Positions 25,328 to 33,397 of a stretch of DNA of 36,166 bases are shown here, in pieces. Below the pieces are notes generated by a model, which worked only from the letters and a program-made list of their open reading frames with translations, did not search any database and had not been told where the DNA came from. Made by a program: the position numbers and the translations under genes. Source of the DNA: Akkermansia sp. (GTDB lineage Bacteria > Verrucomicrobiota > Verrucomicrobiia > Verrucomicrobiales > Akkermansiaceae). The stretch is taken from positions 1 through 36,166 of the forward strand of contig JALFWB010000047.1 of assembly GCA_022787425.1 (NCBI GenBank). The letters are read 5' to 3'. Within the stretch, counting starts at the first letter, position 1, and the number at the start of each line of letters is the position of its first letter.

Positions 25328-26590
25328 ATGAAACGCGCAACTACATGGCTTCTTTCCGCGCTGATGGCGCTGCCCGCCGCGGCTGACAGCGGCAACCTGA
25401 CCCTTCATCTGCAGGAGGAACTCCCCGTTCCTGCCGAGGTGGGGATCGAGCATCTCAAGGGCATCGGCATTTACTCGTTGAAGGAGTATGCCGGAATCAC
25501 CGGCGGTCCCGTTTATCTGATGGCCCGTTATGTCACCGGTGAAGGTACACAGCACATTCCCATTGACATCATCAGTGCCTATACGCCGATGGACAGAAAA
25601 TGGTTGACCATGGCAGATCTGGATGGGGATAAGGTACCGGAACTTATTCTGAAAAGCTCGAATGCTACTGACGATCGCTTTATTCTCCGCATCTACTCGT
25701 TCAACAGGAAATGCAGCTTTTTCCGGCATCTGCGGCAGCACGAAAACATATTAACCCTGCAGGCAAAGGATCTTTCCACCTCGAGTATAACCATCCGGTC
25801 GGACGGCAGCCTCCTCCTCTCGGAGCCGTTCAGTGAGGGCGACCTCTTTTTGAAGGGGGCCACCGGGGTGTGGGACTATCGTGCCGGGCAGGGCCTGATT
25901 CCCCGCCCCGCAACGGGCAAAACCACCTGCCCGGAGGGCTGGCAGCTCGGTGAGCACTGGGCCGCCGCCGGGGAGAAAGGGGTCGCACGCCTCCGCACCT
26001 ACACCGCTCCCCTCCCGCCGCAGGAGAAGATGTATCCCTGGCACGTTGACAAAATTGAGGGCCTCCTGCCGGATGATACCATGGCCTTTGACCGGGAACG
26101 CCCCTTCACCTTCTCACAATCAACCCGCTTCCGCGCCAATCGCCAGATATACTTCGGCCCCGCTGCCGCCATTGCCCCGGTGCTCCCCTACGAGGTAACA
26201 GCTACCCTCCCCATCGACGGCACCGTGACGGCCTGCGCCCCCACCGCCCGTAACGGCAAGCTCCCGCTCCGCACCGGGGAGGGTGCTTGGTTTCTCCTGA
26301 GCACGAAAGGCACTGCCGCCCCGCAGCCCATCCGGGCCCCGCAATTCAGCACCGCCCTGCGCAAGGACATCGTCCCCCGCCCGGAGTGCATCGAATGGCT
26401 GGACGACCGTCACTTCGTTGTCCTCGCCACCCAACACAGTCTCCAAGCCTGGGTCGTCTACGAGGAACAAGGCAACAGCTTCGTCCAAGTCGCCTCCGGC
26501 GACAACACTGCCGACAAGCGCAATCCCTTCCGCATCATCAACGGCACCCTCATCCAACTGCCCAACACCCCCGTCTTCCCCAAGCCCTGA
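25328..26590 (+). CDS. Secreted protein of unknown function
   Basis: The 420-residue protein has a signal peptide (KRATTWLLSALMALPAAA). Around residues 94-107, ADLDGDKVPELIL resembles an FG-GAP/VCBS calcium-binding repeat. The rest reads as beta-rich, with segments such as GSLLLSEPF, ECIEWLDDRHFVVLA and SLQAWVVYEE that suggest a propeller-like fold. I recognise no family. It ends 52 nt before the convergent gene at 26643, with a strong hairpin between. Confidence 0.7.
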   Translation: MKRATTWLLSALMALPAAADSGNLTLHLQEELPVPAEVGIEHLKGIGIYSLKEYAGITGGPVYLMARYVTGEGTQHIPIDIISAYTPMDRKWLTMADLDGDKVPELILKSSNATDDRFILRIYSFNRKCSFFRHLRQHENILTLQAKDLSTSSITIRSDGSLLLSEPFSEGDLFLKGATGVWDYRAGQGLIPRPATGKTTCPEGWQLGEHWAAAGEKGVARLRTYTAPLPPQEKMYPWHVDKIEGLLPDDTMAFDRERPFTFSQSTRFRANRQIYFGPAAAIAPVLPYEVTATLPIDGTVTACAPTARNGKLPLRTGEGAWFLLSTKGTAAPQPIRAPQFSTALRKDIVPRPECIEWLDDRHFVVLATQHSLQAWVVYEEQGNSFVQVASGDNTADKRNPFRIINGTLIQLPNTPVFPKP

Positions 26591-26599
26591 CAGGCTATC

Positions 26600-26632
26600 G
26601 CTGCCCCCCTGCGCAAACACAGGGGGCGCAGC
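26600..26632. terminator. Hairpin between convergent genes
   Basis: GCTGC and CCCCCCTG pair with CAGGGGG and GCAGC across an 8-nt loop, one base bulged. There is no proper U tract on either strand, so it may end transcription from both sides imperfectly or protect the 3' ends. Confidence 0.6.
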
Positions 26633-26642
26633 AACCGTTGCC

Positions 26643-27611
26643 CTATTTCAACGCCGCACCGAGGACCATCACACTGATCTTCGTCAAAAGCCCTGCAGGA
26701 AGAACCATTCCCGGCAGAACGCGGAGCGCAAGCTTCAGGGCGTTTTTGGCTTCGTCCTTTACCTGAGGAGACGTTTTGTTACCCTCCATGCAGTAATGGC
26801 AGAAGTGCTCACAATTATTAGTGAGCAGGTTGTAGGTCCCGTGTTCCGAGCGATGCGTCAGCACATAGATGGCCAGATTGCGCGCGCGCAGGCGAGCTTC
26901 CGCATTTATACTCGGGTACTTAACCTCACCGCAGTACCCCTGCTCGCTTGTCATATAGCGGAAGGTATCCACCGAATCACATTTAATTTGATTGGAGCCA
27001 TCGGGGGTGCGGCAGGCGGCAAAGTGGATCATCTGTTGGCCCTCAATGCGTATACCGTGGTGCGTCAACTCGTAGAGCTCCGGGTTCACCTTTCCCAAGG
27101 GTGTTTTACCCTCCCCGATGCAATCCTGACCGATTGCAAACCAAATCAGTGTGCCGAGTGTCACTTTCAGCGGGGTTTGGAGGTGTGTGCCCACTCCGGT
27201 GTGATTCTTCATATAATCGAGCATACTGCTCCCTGTTGCGCACTCGTACACAAAATCATCCCCGATAAAACTGCGGAGTCCTCGGTATGACTTCCCTACA
27301 CACTCCCCCGCACGGCGCAGCGTTTCGCTCGGGTTTGGTGCCGCTTGCAGAGAGTAGGTGTACAGCGAGCCGCCGTTGCAGAATTCACCCGTACTGCATC
27401 GCTTCACCTGATAATAAGGAGAACCCGGTGTGCCGGGGGTAGGTTCGCAATAAATAACGCTGTCCCGATCGGCCACCCCAAAGCGAATCGACTCCACCAG
27501 TCCCGTCTGCTCCAGAGCCTCCGGTGCCGTCACGGCTGCCACCGGGGTCCCCGGCGTCAGCTGTTTCGCATCGGCAACAGGCTCGTGTTCTGTAAGAAAA
27601 TAGCCCAACAT
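26643..27611 (-). CDS. Protein with two LRAT-like domains, first one degenerate
   Basis: In the second half of this 322-residue protein, ELTHHGIRIEGQQMIHFA (181-198) and TNNCEHFCHYC (264-274) match the LRAT (NlpC/P60-like) family: catalytic Cys267 in NCEHF, with His185 and His196. Relatives are thiol acyltransferases or phospholipases. The first half repeats the layout without catalytic residues: FGVADRDSVIYC (44-55) and GDDFVYECATG (117-127). Hydrophobic stretches at 151-161 and 294-321 could anchor it in the membrane. It lacks a signal peptide. It is divergent from the GTPase operon at 27974 and may be an effector of it; that is inference. Confidence 0.7.
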   Translation of the reverse strand: MLGYFLTEHEPVADAKQLTPGTPVAAVTAPEALEQTGLVESIRFGVADRDSVIYCEPTPGTPGSPYYQVKRCSTGEFCNGGSLYTYSLQAAPNPSETLRRAGECVGKSYRGLRSFIGDDFVYECATGSSMLDYMKNHTGVGTHLQTPLKVTLGTLIWFAIGQDCIGEGKTPLGKVNPELYELTHHGIRIEGQQMIHFAACRTPDGSNQIKCDSVDTFRYMTSEQGYCGEVKYPSINAEARLRARNLAIYVLTHRSEHGTYNLLTNNCEHFCHYCMEGNKTSPQVKDEAKNALKLALRVLPGMVLPAGLLTKISVMVLGAALK

Positions 27612-27973
27612 GTCAGCCGCAGTCTATAGAATTTTCCACGCCCTGTCAAGAGTTTTTCTCCCGTCCTTGTATCAACTAAAAAACTGCGGTATGCCTACAG
27701 CACTCCGAATGCACACGTCAAGTCATAAATTTGTCTTTCCTTGAAAAAACAAGGAAAAATTCACTTGCCTGCCCCAGGGGGGAATGTACGCCTTCAGCAG
27801 TCAAAAAACGTAACTCATTGAGTATCAACGACTTACGCGGGCAATTTACCTACAGCATTCGGAGTGCTGTATACTTATCCTCAGATTGAGGACACAAATC
27901 AATGCTGAGTCTTGGTCTACGGCGTGAGATCCGACCTCTTTCTCGCAAACGCACATCTTCTTTCACATCACAT
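27612..27973. promoter_or_regulatory. Divergent intergenic region with paired palindromes
   Basis: No convincing gene is seen. The LRAT-like gene has TTGACA (27649-27644), 17 nt, TAGACT (27626-27621), 9 nt, ATG. A 21-nt dyad with arms TACAGCA and TGCTGTA lies at 27851-27871, between TTACCT (27846-27851) and TATACT (27870-27875), and the GTPase operon follows. A 17-nt inverted copy lies at 27696-27712, again between TTGACG (27721-27716) and TAGGCA (27697-27692). Other features are a hairpin CCTTG/CAAGG at 27736-27757 and TCCTCA/TGAGGA at about 27878-27893. GTATCAAC occurs 27-29 nt before each dyad. The dyads look like operators for a repressor. Confidence 0.6.
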
Positions 27974-30169
27974 ATGAACCGTTCACAAACAATCAGCAGC
28001 ATCCTCCAAAACCGCCATCAGCGGGTGGAGGAGGTTCGGAAGCGCAGCGAGTACCTCACCACGCTGCGCGCGGACAGGGATACCATGATTGCCCTCAAGG
28101 AGCAGCTCATCTCCCACATGAAGGATGATGCCGCCCGGGCGCGTATGTCGCAAGTCGATGAGGCCTTAAGCAAGGTCACCGGCAACCTGAACCGCATGGA
28201 GACCATCCTGCGCCGTCTGGAGGCGCGTTTTCAGCGGAAAACGCTGAATATCGGTGTCGTCGGTCGCCCTAAGCAGGGCAAGAGCACCTTCCTGCAATCT
28301 CTAACAGGCTTGGACGAGGCAACCGTACCCACCGGCGATGTCTGGGTGACAGGCGCGCCCTCCTACCTGCGGAATGACCCCTGCACCACGGAAACCTACG
28401 CAATGATCCAGCCCTATACGCGCGAGGAGTTCCTGCAGGAGGTTCTCAACCCCTTCTTCCAAGAGCTGGGGATGCGCACGCTCAATTCCCCGGACGAGCT
28501 GCCCCGCTGCCAAATCGCCACGGTGGAGGGCACATTCAACGACAAGAAGCGGAAGCGCCTGTTGGATTTGCAGACCCACTACCGGGAGTACTGCGACCTG
28601 CTCGGCAAGCCGAGCTTCCCTGTGAGTAAGGAGGATATCCGCAAGTACGTCTCCCAAAGTGACCTTGCCGGAAACCTCTGCTACCGCTGGTATGCTATCC
28701 GCCACGCCGAGGTGCACTGCCGCTTCCCGCAGGATGACGTCGGCGATGTTATGGTGTGCGACACTCCCGGGCTGGGTGACTTCACTGCCGGTGCTGACAA
28801 GAAGCTCACCAAGACGATGTACGAGGAGATGGACGTCATGTTCATGATCAAGCGACTGGATCGCAACAATCAGAATGTTGACGAACAGGACGCTGAGTTC
28901 ATTGATACCATCAACGGTGAGTCCATCGCCTACAAGGCCGGGGAATGGACCTACATCATCGTCAACAAGCGTGCAGGGGAAGAGATATTGCCCTCCTACC
29001 GCGAGGGACTCATCAATGACCTGAAGTGCCCCCGCTTGGTGGAGCTGAACGCCAAAGACGAATCCATGGTGGCGAACGAGTTCAACGGCATTCTCGAGGA
29101 TGTCCTCCGCCAGCTTCCCCACCTGGATGCCCTGCTCTGCGAGGACTACGACGTGCGTAAGAAAGAGCTGGACGAGAGTGTCCGCGAGCTGATTGCCGCT
29201 GCTGAGCAGGCCGTGAAGAAGGCTGTGCCCAGCTCATCGAGAGAAGCCGTGCGGGAGAAAGCCAGAAATATGCTGAATAATATGAATGTTCAGCTTCAGG
29301 CACTCAAGCAGGAATACCGCAATGATAACGATGAGATGCCGGAGTTCATGCAGGCTCTCAGGGATGTGTTCGCCGGCATGCAGAACTGCCCGGATTTACC
29401 CTGCAGCCCCTATGAGGCGGAAAACCCGAACACTTGGGCAGGGAATGCAATGACCTCCATGCGGGCAGAGTTCCTCAGTCGTTTCCTGCACCTTGACTAT
29501 GTGCTGGAAGATCAGCTCTCGCGACTTCGCACCCGCATCATGGATCTTCTCCGCTCCCCGAAGTGCGGTTGCCTGAATTTCGTGACGGATGGTGCCGAGG
29601 TTAAGACCGAGCATGATTTCTGGCCTCTGCTTCGGGCTGCTATTGAGTCCGATGATGAGGACGGTAGACGATCGTACTGGTTGAAGGCCATTGATTCACT
29701 CACAACGATCAGTCTGACATTCCGAGCTTTCCTTCTGCCGCATATTCTCGGCATGCTCGATGTATTCGACCAGAAGAAGGAGACATCGAACGGCATCATC
29801 AGGTCTCTCCGCACCTTCCCCTCCCCCGCAACGGTTGATGGCAACCGCCGCAAACTCATCAGCCTCTGGGAATACGTTCGCGATGAGGTGGAAAACATGG
29901 TGATGTACAAAGACTCTGACAATATCGAAGCTCGGGCTGCCGTAACGGTTCCGGCCAAGGCGTTTTCGTCCATTGTGGATGAGTTCTTCCTCTCTTGGCT
30001 GTTCGGTGGCGGCAAAGAAGCCTGCTCGCAGCTTTGGATGGACTTCTGTGAAGACCACCAGAAAGATATGTGGCCGGATGAGTTCGACACGGAATCTTCT
30101 CCGTTCGTCATCGGGCGTCAATGGCGCGAGTGCGTTGCCAACATGAAAAAGAAACTCTCTCAATTCTAA
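27974..30169 (+). CDS. Dynamin-like large GTPase
   Basis: The 731-residue protein has an N-terminal coiled-coil region (about 15-90), then a GTPase domain: P-loop GRPKQGKST (97-105), a Thr-rich switch (ATVPTGDVWVTGAP), DTPGLGDF (263-270) and a G4-like IIVNKRAGE (328-336). The C-terminal half is helical, without a clear transmembrane segment. The layout resembles bacterial dynamin-like proteins, which act on membranes, some in phage defence. The ATG at 27974 is preferred because the upstream 24 codons are Arg/Ser-rich and look non-coding; an in-frame ATG at 27902 would be only about 20 nt from the predicted transcription start. It heads the operon of A and B genes. Confidence 0.7.
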   Translation: MNRSQTISSILQNRHQRVEEVRKRSEYLTTLRADRDTMIALKEQLISHMKDDAARARMSQVDEALSKVTGNLNRMETILRRLEARFQRKTLNIGVVGRPKQGKSTFLQSLTGLDEATVPTGDVWVTGAPSYLRNDPCTTETYAMIQPYTREEFLQEVLNPFFQELGMRTLNSPDELPRCQIATVEGTFNDKKRKRLLDLQTHYREYCDLLGKPSFPVSKEDIRKYVSQSDLAGNLCYRWYAIRHAEVHCRFPQDDVGDVMVCDTPGLGDFTAGADKKLTKTMYEEMDVMFMIKRLDRNNQNVDEQDAEFIDTINGESIAYKAGEWTYIIVNKRAGEEILPSYREGLINDLKCPRLVELNAKDESMVANEFNGILEDVLRQLPHLDALLCEDYDVRKKELDESVRELIAAAEQAVKKAVPSSSREAVREKARNMLNNMNVQLQALKQEYRNDNDEMPEFMQALRDVFAGMQNCPDLPCSPYEAENPNTWAGNAMTSMRAEFLSRFLHLDYVLEDQLSRLRTRIMDLLRSPKCGCLNFVTDGAEVKTEHDFWPLLRAAIESDDEDGRRSYWLKAIDSLTTISLTFRAFLLPHILGMLDVFDQKKETSNGIIRSLRTFPSPATVDGNRRKLISLWEYVRDEVENMVMYKDSDNIEARAAVTVPAKAFSSIVDEFFLSWLFGGGKEACSQLWMDFCEDHQKDMWPDEFDTESSPFVIGRQWRECVANMKKKLSQF

Positions 30170-30185
30170 CCCCACACATTCTATC

Positions 30186-31199
30186 ATGAAATACGAAAAT
30201 GTCGATGGTGTCGATACCTACACACTCGATCCCATTCACGTCACATTTGTTGGCTGCCGCGGCTGCGGTAAGACCTCGCTCATGGCATCCATGTTCAACG
30301 AAATACAAAAAAAACGTATTTCGTGTGTCACCGCGGATCCCACGACCATGAGCATCATGAGTGACAGCTACGCAGATATGCTGCGCATGCTCGAGGAAGC
30401 CGAAGAAAATGGGACAGCTGAGCCTACGCTGTCTGCCACAGAGAAGGAAACTGAGTTCAACTTTACCGGGACGTCCATTCAGGAGGCTTCATTCAAGCCG
30501 AAACGCTTCCGTTACCCCTTCGTCTTCACGGATCTTCCCGGAGGGTGGTACGCAGAAGAGAAAGCGGCTGAGGAAGGAACAAAGAAGGAAGTTGCAAAGT
30601 ATATAGGGAGAGCTTCCGTCTGTCTGCTGACAATTGATGCGCCCGCACTCATGAGTGGCGATTATACAAACCAGCTGTACAATCGTCCTGACATTATCCT
30701 CAACTGGTTCAATAAATGTCTTGGATCGTTGAAAGACAGCAACGTTCGGGTTGTTTTTGTCCTGAGCCGTTGCGAAAGTTTTGTCCAAGATCAGGCCTCC
30801 AGGGAAGCCCTCTTTGCTAAGGTTCGCAAAAGCTACGCACCGTCGATTGATCTCTTGAGGTCAGCCAACATCGACGTATGCGGCACTTGGGTTGAAACCC
30901 TTGGTGGTGTGCAATTCCTGCACTATCGGCGTAAAGCAGATGGGAAAAAGGTCCCTGTCTTCATTAAAACGGGCGATTATACTCCCAGGAATTGTGAGCT
31001 TCCTCTCTTGCTGACGCTCCAAAAGAATGCCGAAAACATGAAACTCGCCTTGGAAGAGAAACGAGGTCCTTGGAGAGTACTTCTCGATTCTCTCGGAGTG
31101 TCTCACTACGACCTTGCCATCAAGGGGGTGGAAGAGATTCTCAGGGAACTCGAAGCGGGACTTGCTATGGCTAAGGACGAGGCTACGTTTGAATTATGA
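30186..31199 (+). CDS. P-loop GTPase A1 (three paralogs in the operon)
   Basis: The protein has 337 residues. DGVDTYTLDPIHVTFVGCRG, with GCRGCGKTS at 23-31, is the P-loop. YPFVFTDLPGGWY (110-122) gives the DxxG motif, TIDAPALMSG (149-158) and NWFNKCLG follow, and FVLSRCE (191-197) stands at the G4 position with SRCE instead of NKxD. CGTWVETLGG (232-241) may be the G5 region. The C terminus has a conserved RGPWRVLLDSLG and EEILREL. It resembles GTPases of the Double-GTPase/GTPase-associated conflict systems, but I cannot place it in a family with certainty. It starts 16 nt after the dynamin-like gene. A2 is its closest paralog. Confidence 0.7.
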   Translation: MKYENVDGVDTYTLDPIHVTFVGCRGCGKTSLMASMFNEIQKKRISCVTADPTTMSIMSDSYADMLRMLEEAEENGTAEPTLSATEKETEFNFTGTSIQEASFKPKRFRYPFVFTDLPGGWYAEEKAAEEGTKKEVAKYIGRASVCLLTIDAPALMSGDYTNQLYNRPDIILNWFNKCLGSLKDSNVRVVFVLSRCESFVQDQASREALFAKVRKSYAPSIDLLRSANIDVCGTWVETLGGVQFLHYRRKADGKKVPVFIKTGDYTPRNCELPLLLTLQKNAENMKLALEEKRGPWRVLLDSLGVSHYDLAIKGVEEILRELEAGLAMAKDEATFEL

Positions 31200-31243
31200 G
31201 GGTTCATATCATTCCATTCCTGAGGGAAAATCCATCACGAGTG
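31196..31243 (+). pseudogene. Relic of a B-family gene (psi-B) between A1 and A2
   Basis: The end of A1 (GAATTATGA) overlaps an ATG exactly as A2 overlaps B1. The next bases contain a frame-disrupted version of the start of a B gene: ATCATT, then AAATCCATCACGAG, which matches B3 over 14 nt and B1 over 12. A stop follows soon after. It is followed by a stretch (31251-31277) resembling the end of the dynamin-like gene and its spacer before A1 (TTCTAA, CCCAC, TCTA, CATGA). It appears to be the deletion scar of an A-B unit. Confidence 0.6.
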
Positions 31244-31274
31244 CTATCGCTCTTCTAATCCCACGCAATCTACC

Positions 31275-32291
31275 ATGACACACAGCAAACCAGGCGGTAT
31301 TGATACTTATACACTCGATCCCATTCACGTCACATTCATTGGCTGCCGAGGCTGCGGTAAGACCTCGCTCATGACATCCATGTTCAAAGAAATACAAAAG
31401 AAACGTATTTCATGCGTCACTGCGGATCCCCAGACAATAGGCATCCTGAGTGACAGCCACACGGATATGCTTCGCATGCTCGAAGAAGTCGAACAAAATG
31501 GGACGATCGCGACTCCTACAGTGACTCCCACAGAGAAGGCAACTGAGTTCAAATTTACCGGTAGTTCCATTCAGGATGCTTCATTCGAAAAAAAACGATT
31601 TCATTACCCCTTTGTCTTCACGGATCTTCCCGGAGGGTGGTACGCAAGAGAGAGTGCGGTTAAGACGGAAATAGAGAGGAAAGTTGCTGGTTATATAGGG
31701 AGAGCTCACGTCTGTCTACTGACAATTGATGCGCCCGCACTCATGAGTGGCGATTATACACACCAGCTGTACAATCGTCCTGACATTATCCTCAACTGGT
31801 TCAATAAATGTCTTGGATCGTTGAAAGACAACAACGTTCGGGTTGTCTTCGTCCTGAGCCGATGCGAAACCTTTGTTCAAAATGAGGACTCAAGGAGAGA
31901 AATCTTTGAGAGAGTGCGTCAAAGCTACGCACCTTTGATTGATGTGCTGAGGACTGCCTGTATTGACATTTGCGGCACTTGGATCGAAACCTTAGGTGGT
32001 GTGCAATTCCTGAACTATCGGCGTAATGCAAAGGGGATAAAGGTTCCTGTCTTCCAAAAAACGGGCGATTATGCCCCCAGAAACTGTGAGATTCCTCTCT
32101 TGCTGACGCTTCAAAAAACTGCCGAAAGCATGAAACGTGCCTTGGAAGAGAAGCGTGGTCCTTGGAGAGTACTTCTCGATTGTCTGGGATTTTCTCACTA
32201 TGACCTTGCCATCAAGGGGGTAGAAGAGATCCTCAGGGAACTCAAAAGGGGACTTTCTATGGCTAAGGACGAAGCTATGTTTGAATTATGA
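31275..32291 (+). CDS. P-loop GTPase A2
   Basis: This 338-residue paralog of A1 keeps every motif: GCRGCGKTS, YPFVFTDLPGGWY, TIDAPALMSG, NWFNKC, FVLSRCE, CGTWIETLGG and PRNCEIPLLLTLQ. Sequence from about 31721 to 31860 is nearly identical to A1 at DNA level, while the N-terminal ten residues and the 480-560 nt region of the gene are more diverged. Its stop overlaps the start of B1 by 4 nt (ATGA), so A2 and B1 are translationally coupled, which suggests partner proteins. Confidence 0.7.
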   Translation: MTHSKPGGIDTYTLDPIHVTFIGCRGCGKTSLMTSMFKEIQKKRISCVTADPQTIGILSDSHTDMLRMLEEVEQNGTIATPTVTPTEKATEFKFTGSSIQDASFEKKRFHYPFVFTDLPGGWYARESAVKTEIERKVAGYIGRAHVCLLTIDAPALMSGDYTHQLYNRPDIILNWFNKCLGSLKDNNVRVVFVLSRCETFVQNEDSRREIFERVRQSYAPLIDVLRTACIDICGTWIETLGGVQFLNYRRNAKGIKVPVFQKTGDYAPRNCEIPLLLTLQKTAESMKRALEEKRGPWRVLLDCLGFSHYDLAIKGVEEILRELKRGLSMAKDEAMFEL

Positions 32292-33349
32292 AGATCTACG
32301 TCATCTCTGCGGGCAAATCCATCACGGATGGTCGCGATTACCACTGGAACGATGACATCATCCCCGATGGTATTCAGCCCATGCAGGCCATGCTCAATGA
32401 GCAGAGCGGCAAGTACTACTCCCTGGTTATCGCTAAAGGGCCCGGGAGTGGCTACTCCGTCTTCATGGCGCGACTTCCCTTGGTTTCAGGGGCACGGGAT
32501 GACCTCGGTCGCCCCATCTGCGCCGGTTTCTTAATCCAAGAATTGAGCAACGAGGAGGCTCGCAAGCTGGCCATCGAATATGTGAAGGACAAGGCGCACC
32601 TTGCTCAGATACTCTGCTCCCCCTCTGTGATCAAGACGGCGGCGGACTTTGAGGTAGATTTGGAAGCCGCCGAAAAAGCCGTCAGGGAGCTCTTGCGCGG
32701 GGAGCTTCCCAACGGCTCAACCCCGGTCACTGTCGGCGAACTCTGGGGAGAAAGCTGCGCATGGGAGCGCCGAGAGGAGCTACTCGGCTGGCTGAAGAAC
32801 CACCGCCTGAGTGATCGCCCGAGCAACCGCGTCATCCTCTGCTACTTCACGGATCCCGATCGACTCAGCGGGGAGGAGGACTTGGTGCTGCACTACTCAG
32901 ACCAGACATACACCAAGCCGCTCAAGCCAAGCAGCGGGGGATGTCCCGGTCTGCCGGATAAACCTTGGATGCAAGCGGCCCTAGTGACCATCTTGGCAGC
33001 TCTCCTCATCTGGGGCATAGCCAAGTCCTGTTCAAGTACTCCGCCCACAGTAGTTCCGTCCGAGCCCGCCCCGAAGGCTACAGACGTACCCACCCCGGAG
33101 CCTACGGACAAGCCCACACCGGAGCCCTCTGACGTGCCCACACCGGAGCCCTCTGACGTGTCCACTCCAGAACCCGCAGATGTGCCCGCCCCGGAACCCG
33201 CAGATGTGCCCACCCCGGTGCCCTCGGGCGCATCCACTTCGGAGACCACACCCAATCCGGCGCCGGAGCCCGCAGACGCCCCCCATACAGCAGATGAGCA
33301 GGGGAGAACTCATCTGCCCACCACAGAAGAAAACACCCCAACCGAATAA
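32288..33349 (+). CDS. B-family protein B1: conserved domain, TM helix, Pro-rich tail
   Basis: Of 353 residues, 1-210 form a domain shared with B2 and B3: ISAGKSITDGRDYHWNDDIIP, FMARLPLVSGARDDLGRP, VGELWGE, HRLSDRP and NRVILCYFTDPDRL. I recognise no family. The DDLGRP segment faintly recalls GAP1-N domains of GTPase-associated systems. A transmembrane helix (227-246) is followed by a Pro/Glu/Thr-rich tail with six 8-residue repeats (268-315). The tail and the N-terminal domain should be on opposite sides of the membrane. It is coupled to A2 by a 4-nt overlap. Confidence 0.65.
   Translation: MKIYVISAGKSITDGRDYHWNDDIIPDGIQPMQAMLNEQSGKYYSLVIAKGPGSGYSVFMARLPLVSGARDDLGRPICAGFLIQELSNEEARKLAIEYVKDKAHLAQILCSPSVIKTAADFEVDLEAAEKAVRELLRGELPNGSTPVTVGELWGESCAWERREELLGWLKNHRLSDRPSNRVILCYFTDPDRLSGEEDLVLHYSDQTYTKPLKPSSGGCPGLPDKPWMQAALVTILAALLIWGIAKSCSSTPPTVVPSEPAPKATDVPTPEPTDKPTPEPSDVPTPEPSDVSTPEPADVPAPEPADVPTPVPSGASTSETTPNPAPEPADAPHTADEQGRTHLPTTEENTPTE
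33089..33232 (+). repeat. Six 24-bp tandem repeats in B1
   Basis: In-frame units encode PTPEPTDK, PTPEPSDV (twice, identical DNA at 33113-33136 and 33137-33160), STPEPADV, PAPEPADV and PTPVPSGA. They form a flexible Pro-rich spacer after the transmembrane helix. Copy number is likely to vary by slippage or recombination. Confidence 0.9.
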
Positions 33350-33360
33350 CACCTACACCC

Positions 33361-33385
33361 GGAGGGAGGCCCCACGCCTCCCTCC
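33361..33385 (+). promoter_or_regulatory. Perfect 10-bp hairpin between B1 and B2
   Basis: GGAGGGAGGC (33361-33370) pairs perfectly with GCCTCCCTCC (33376-33385) across a 5-nt loop, 12 nt before the B2 ATG. There is no U tract, so it is not a standard terminator. It could lower B2 translation, since it hides the only GGAGG-like sequence, or protect the mRNA end. Confidence 0.6.
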
Positions 33386-33397
33386 CCTCCACCCCAT

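Noticed and set aside
27736..27757. CCTTG/CAAGG hairpin read as a terminator
   Set aside because: It is flanked by A on the plus strand and lacks a downstream U run in either direction, so its role is unclear.
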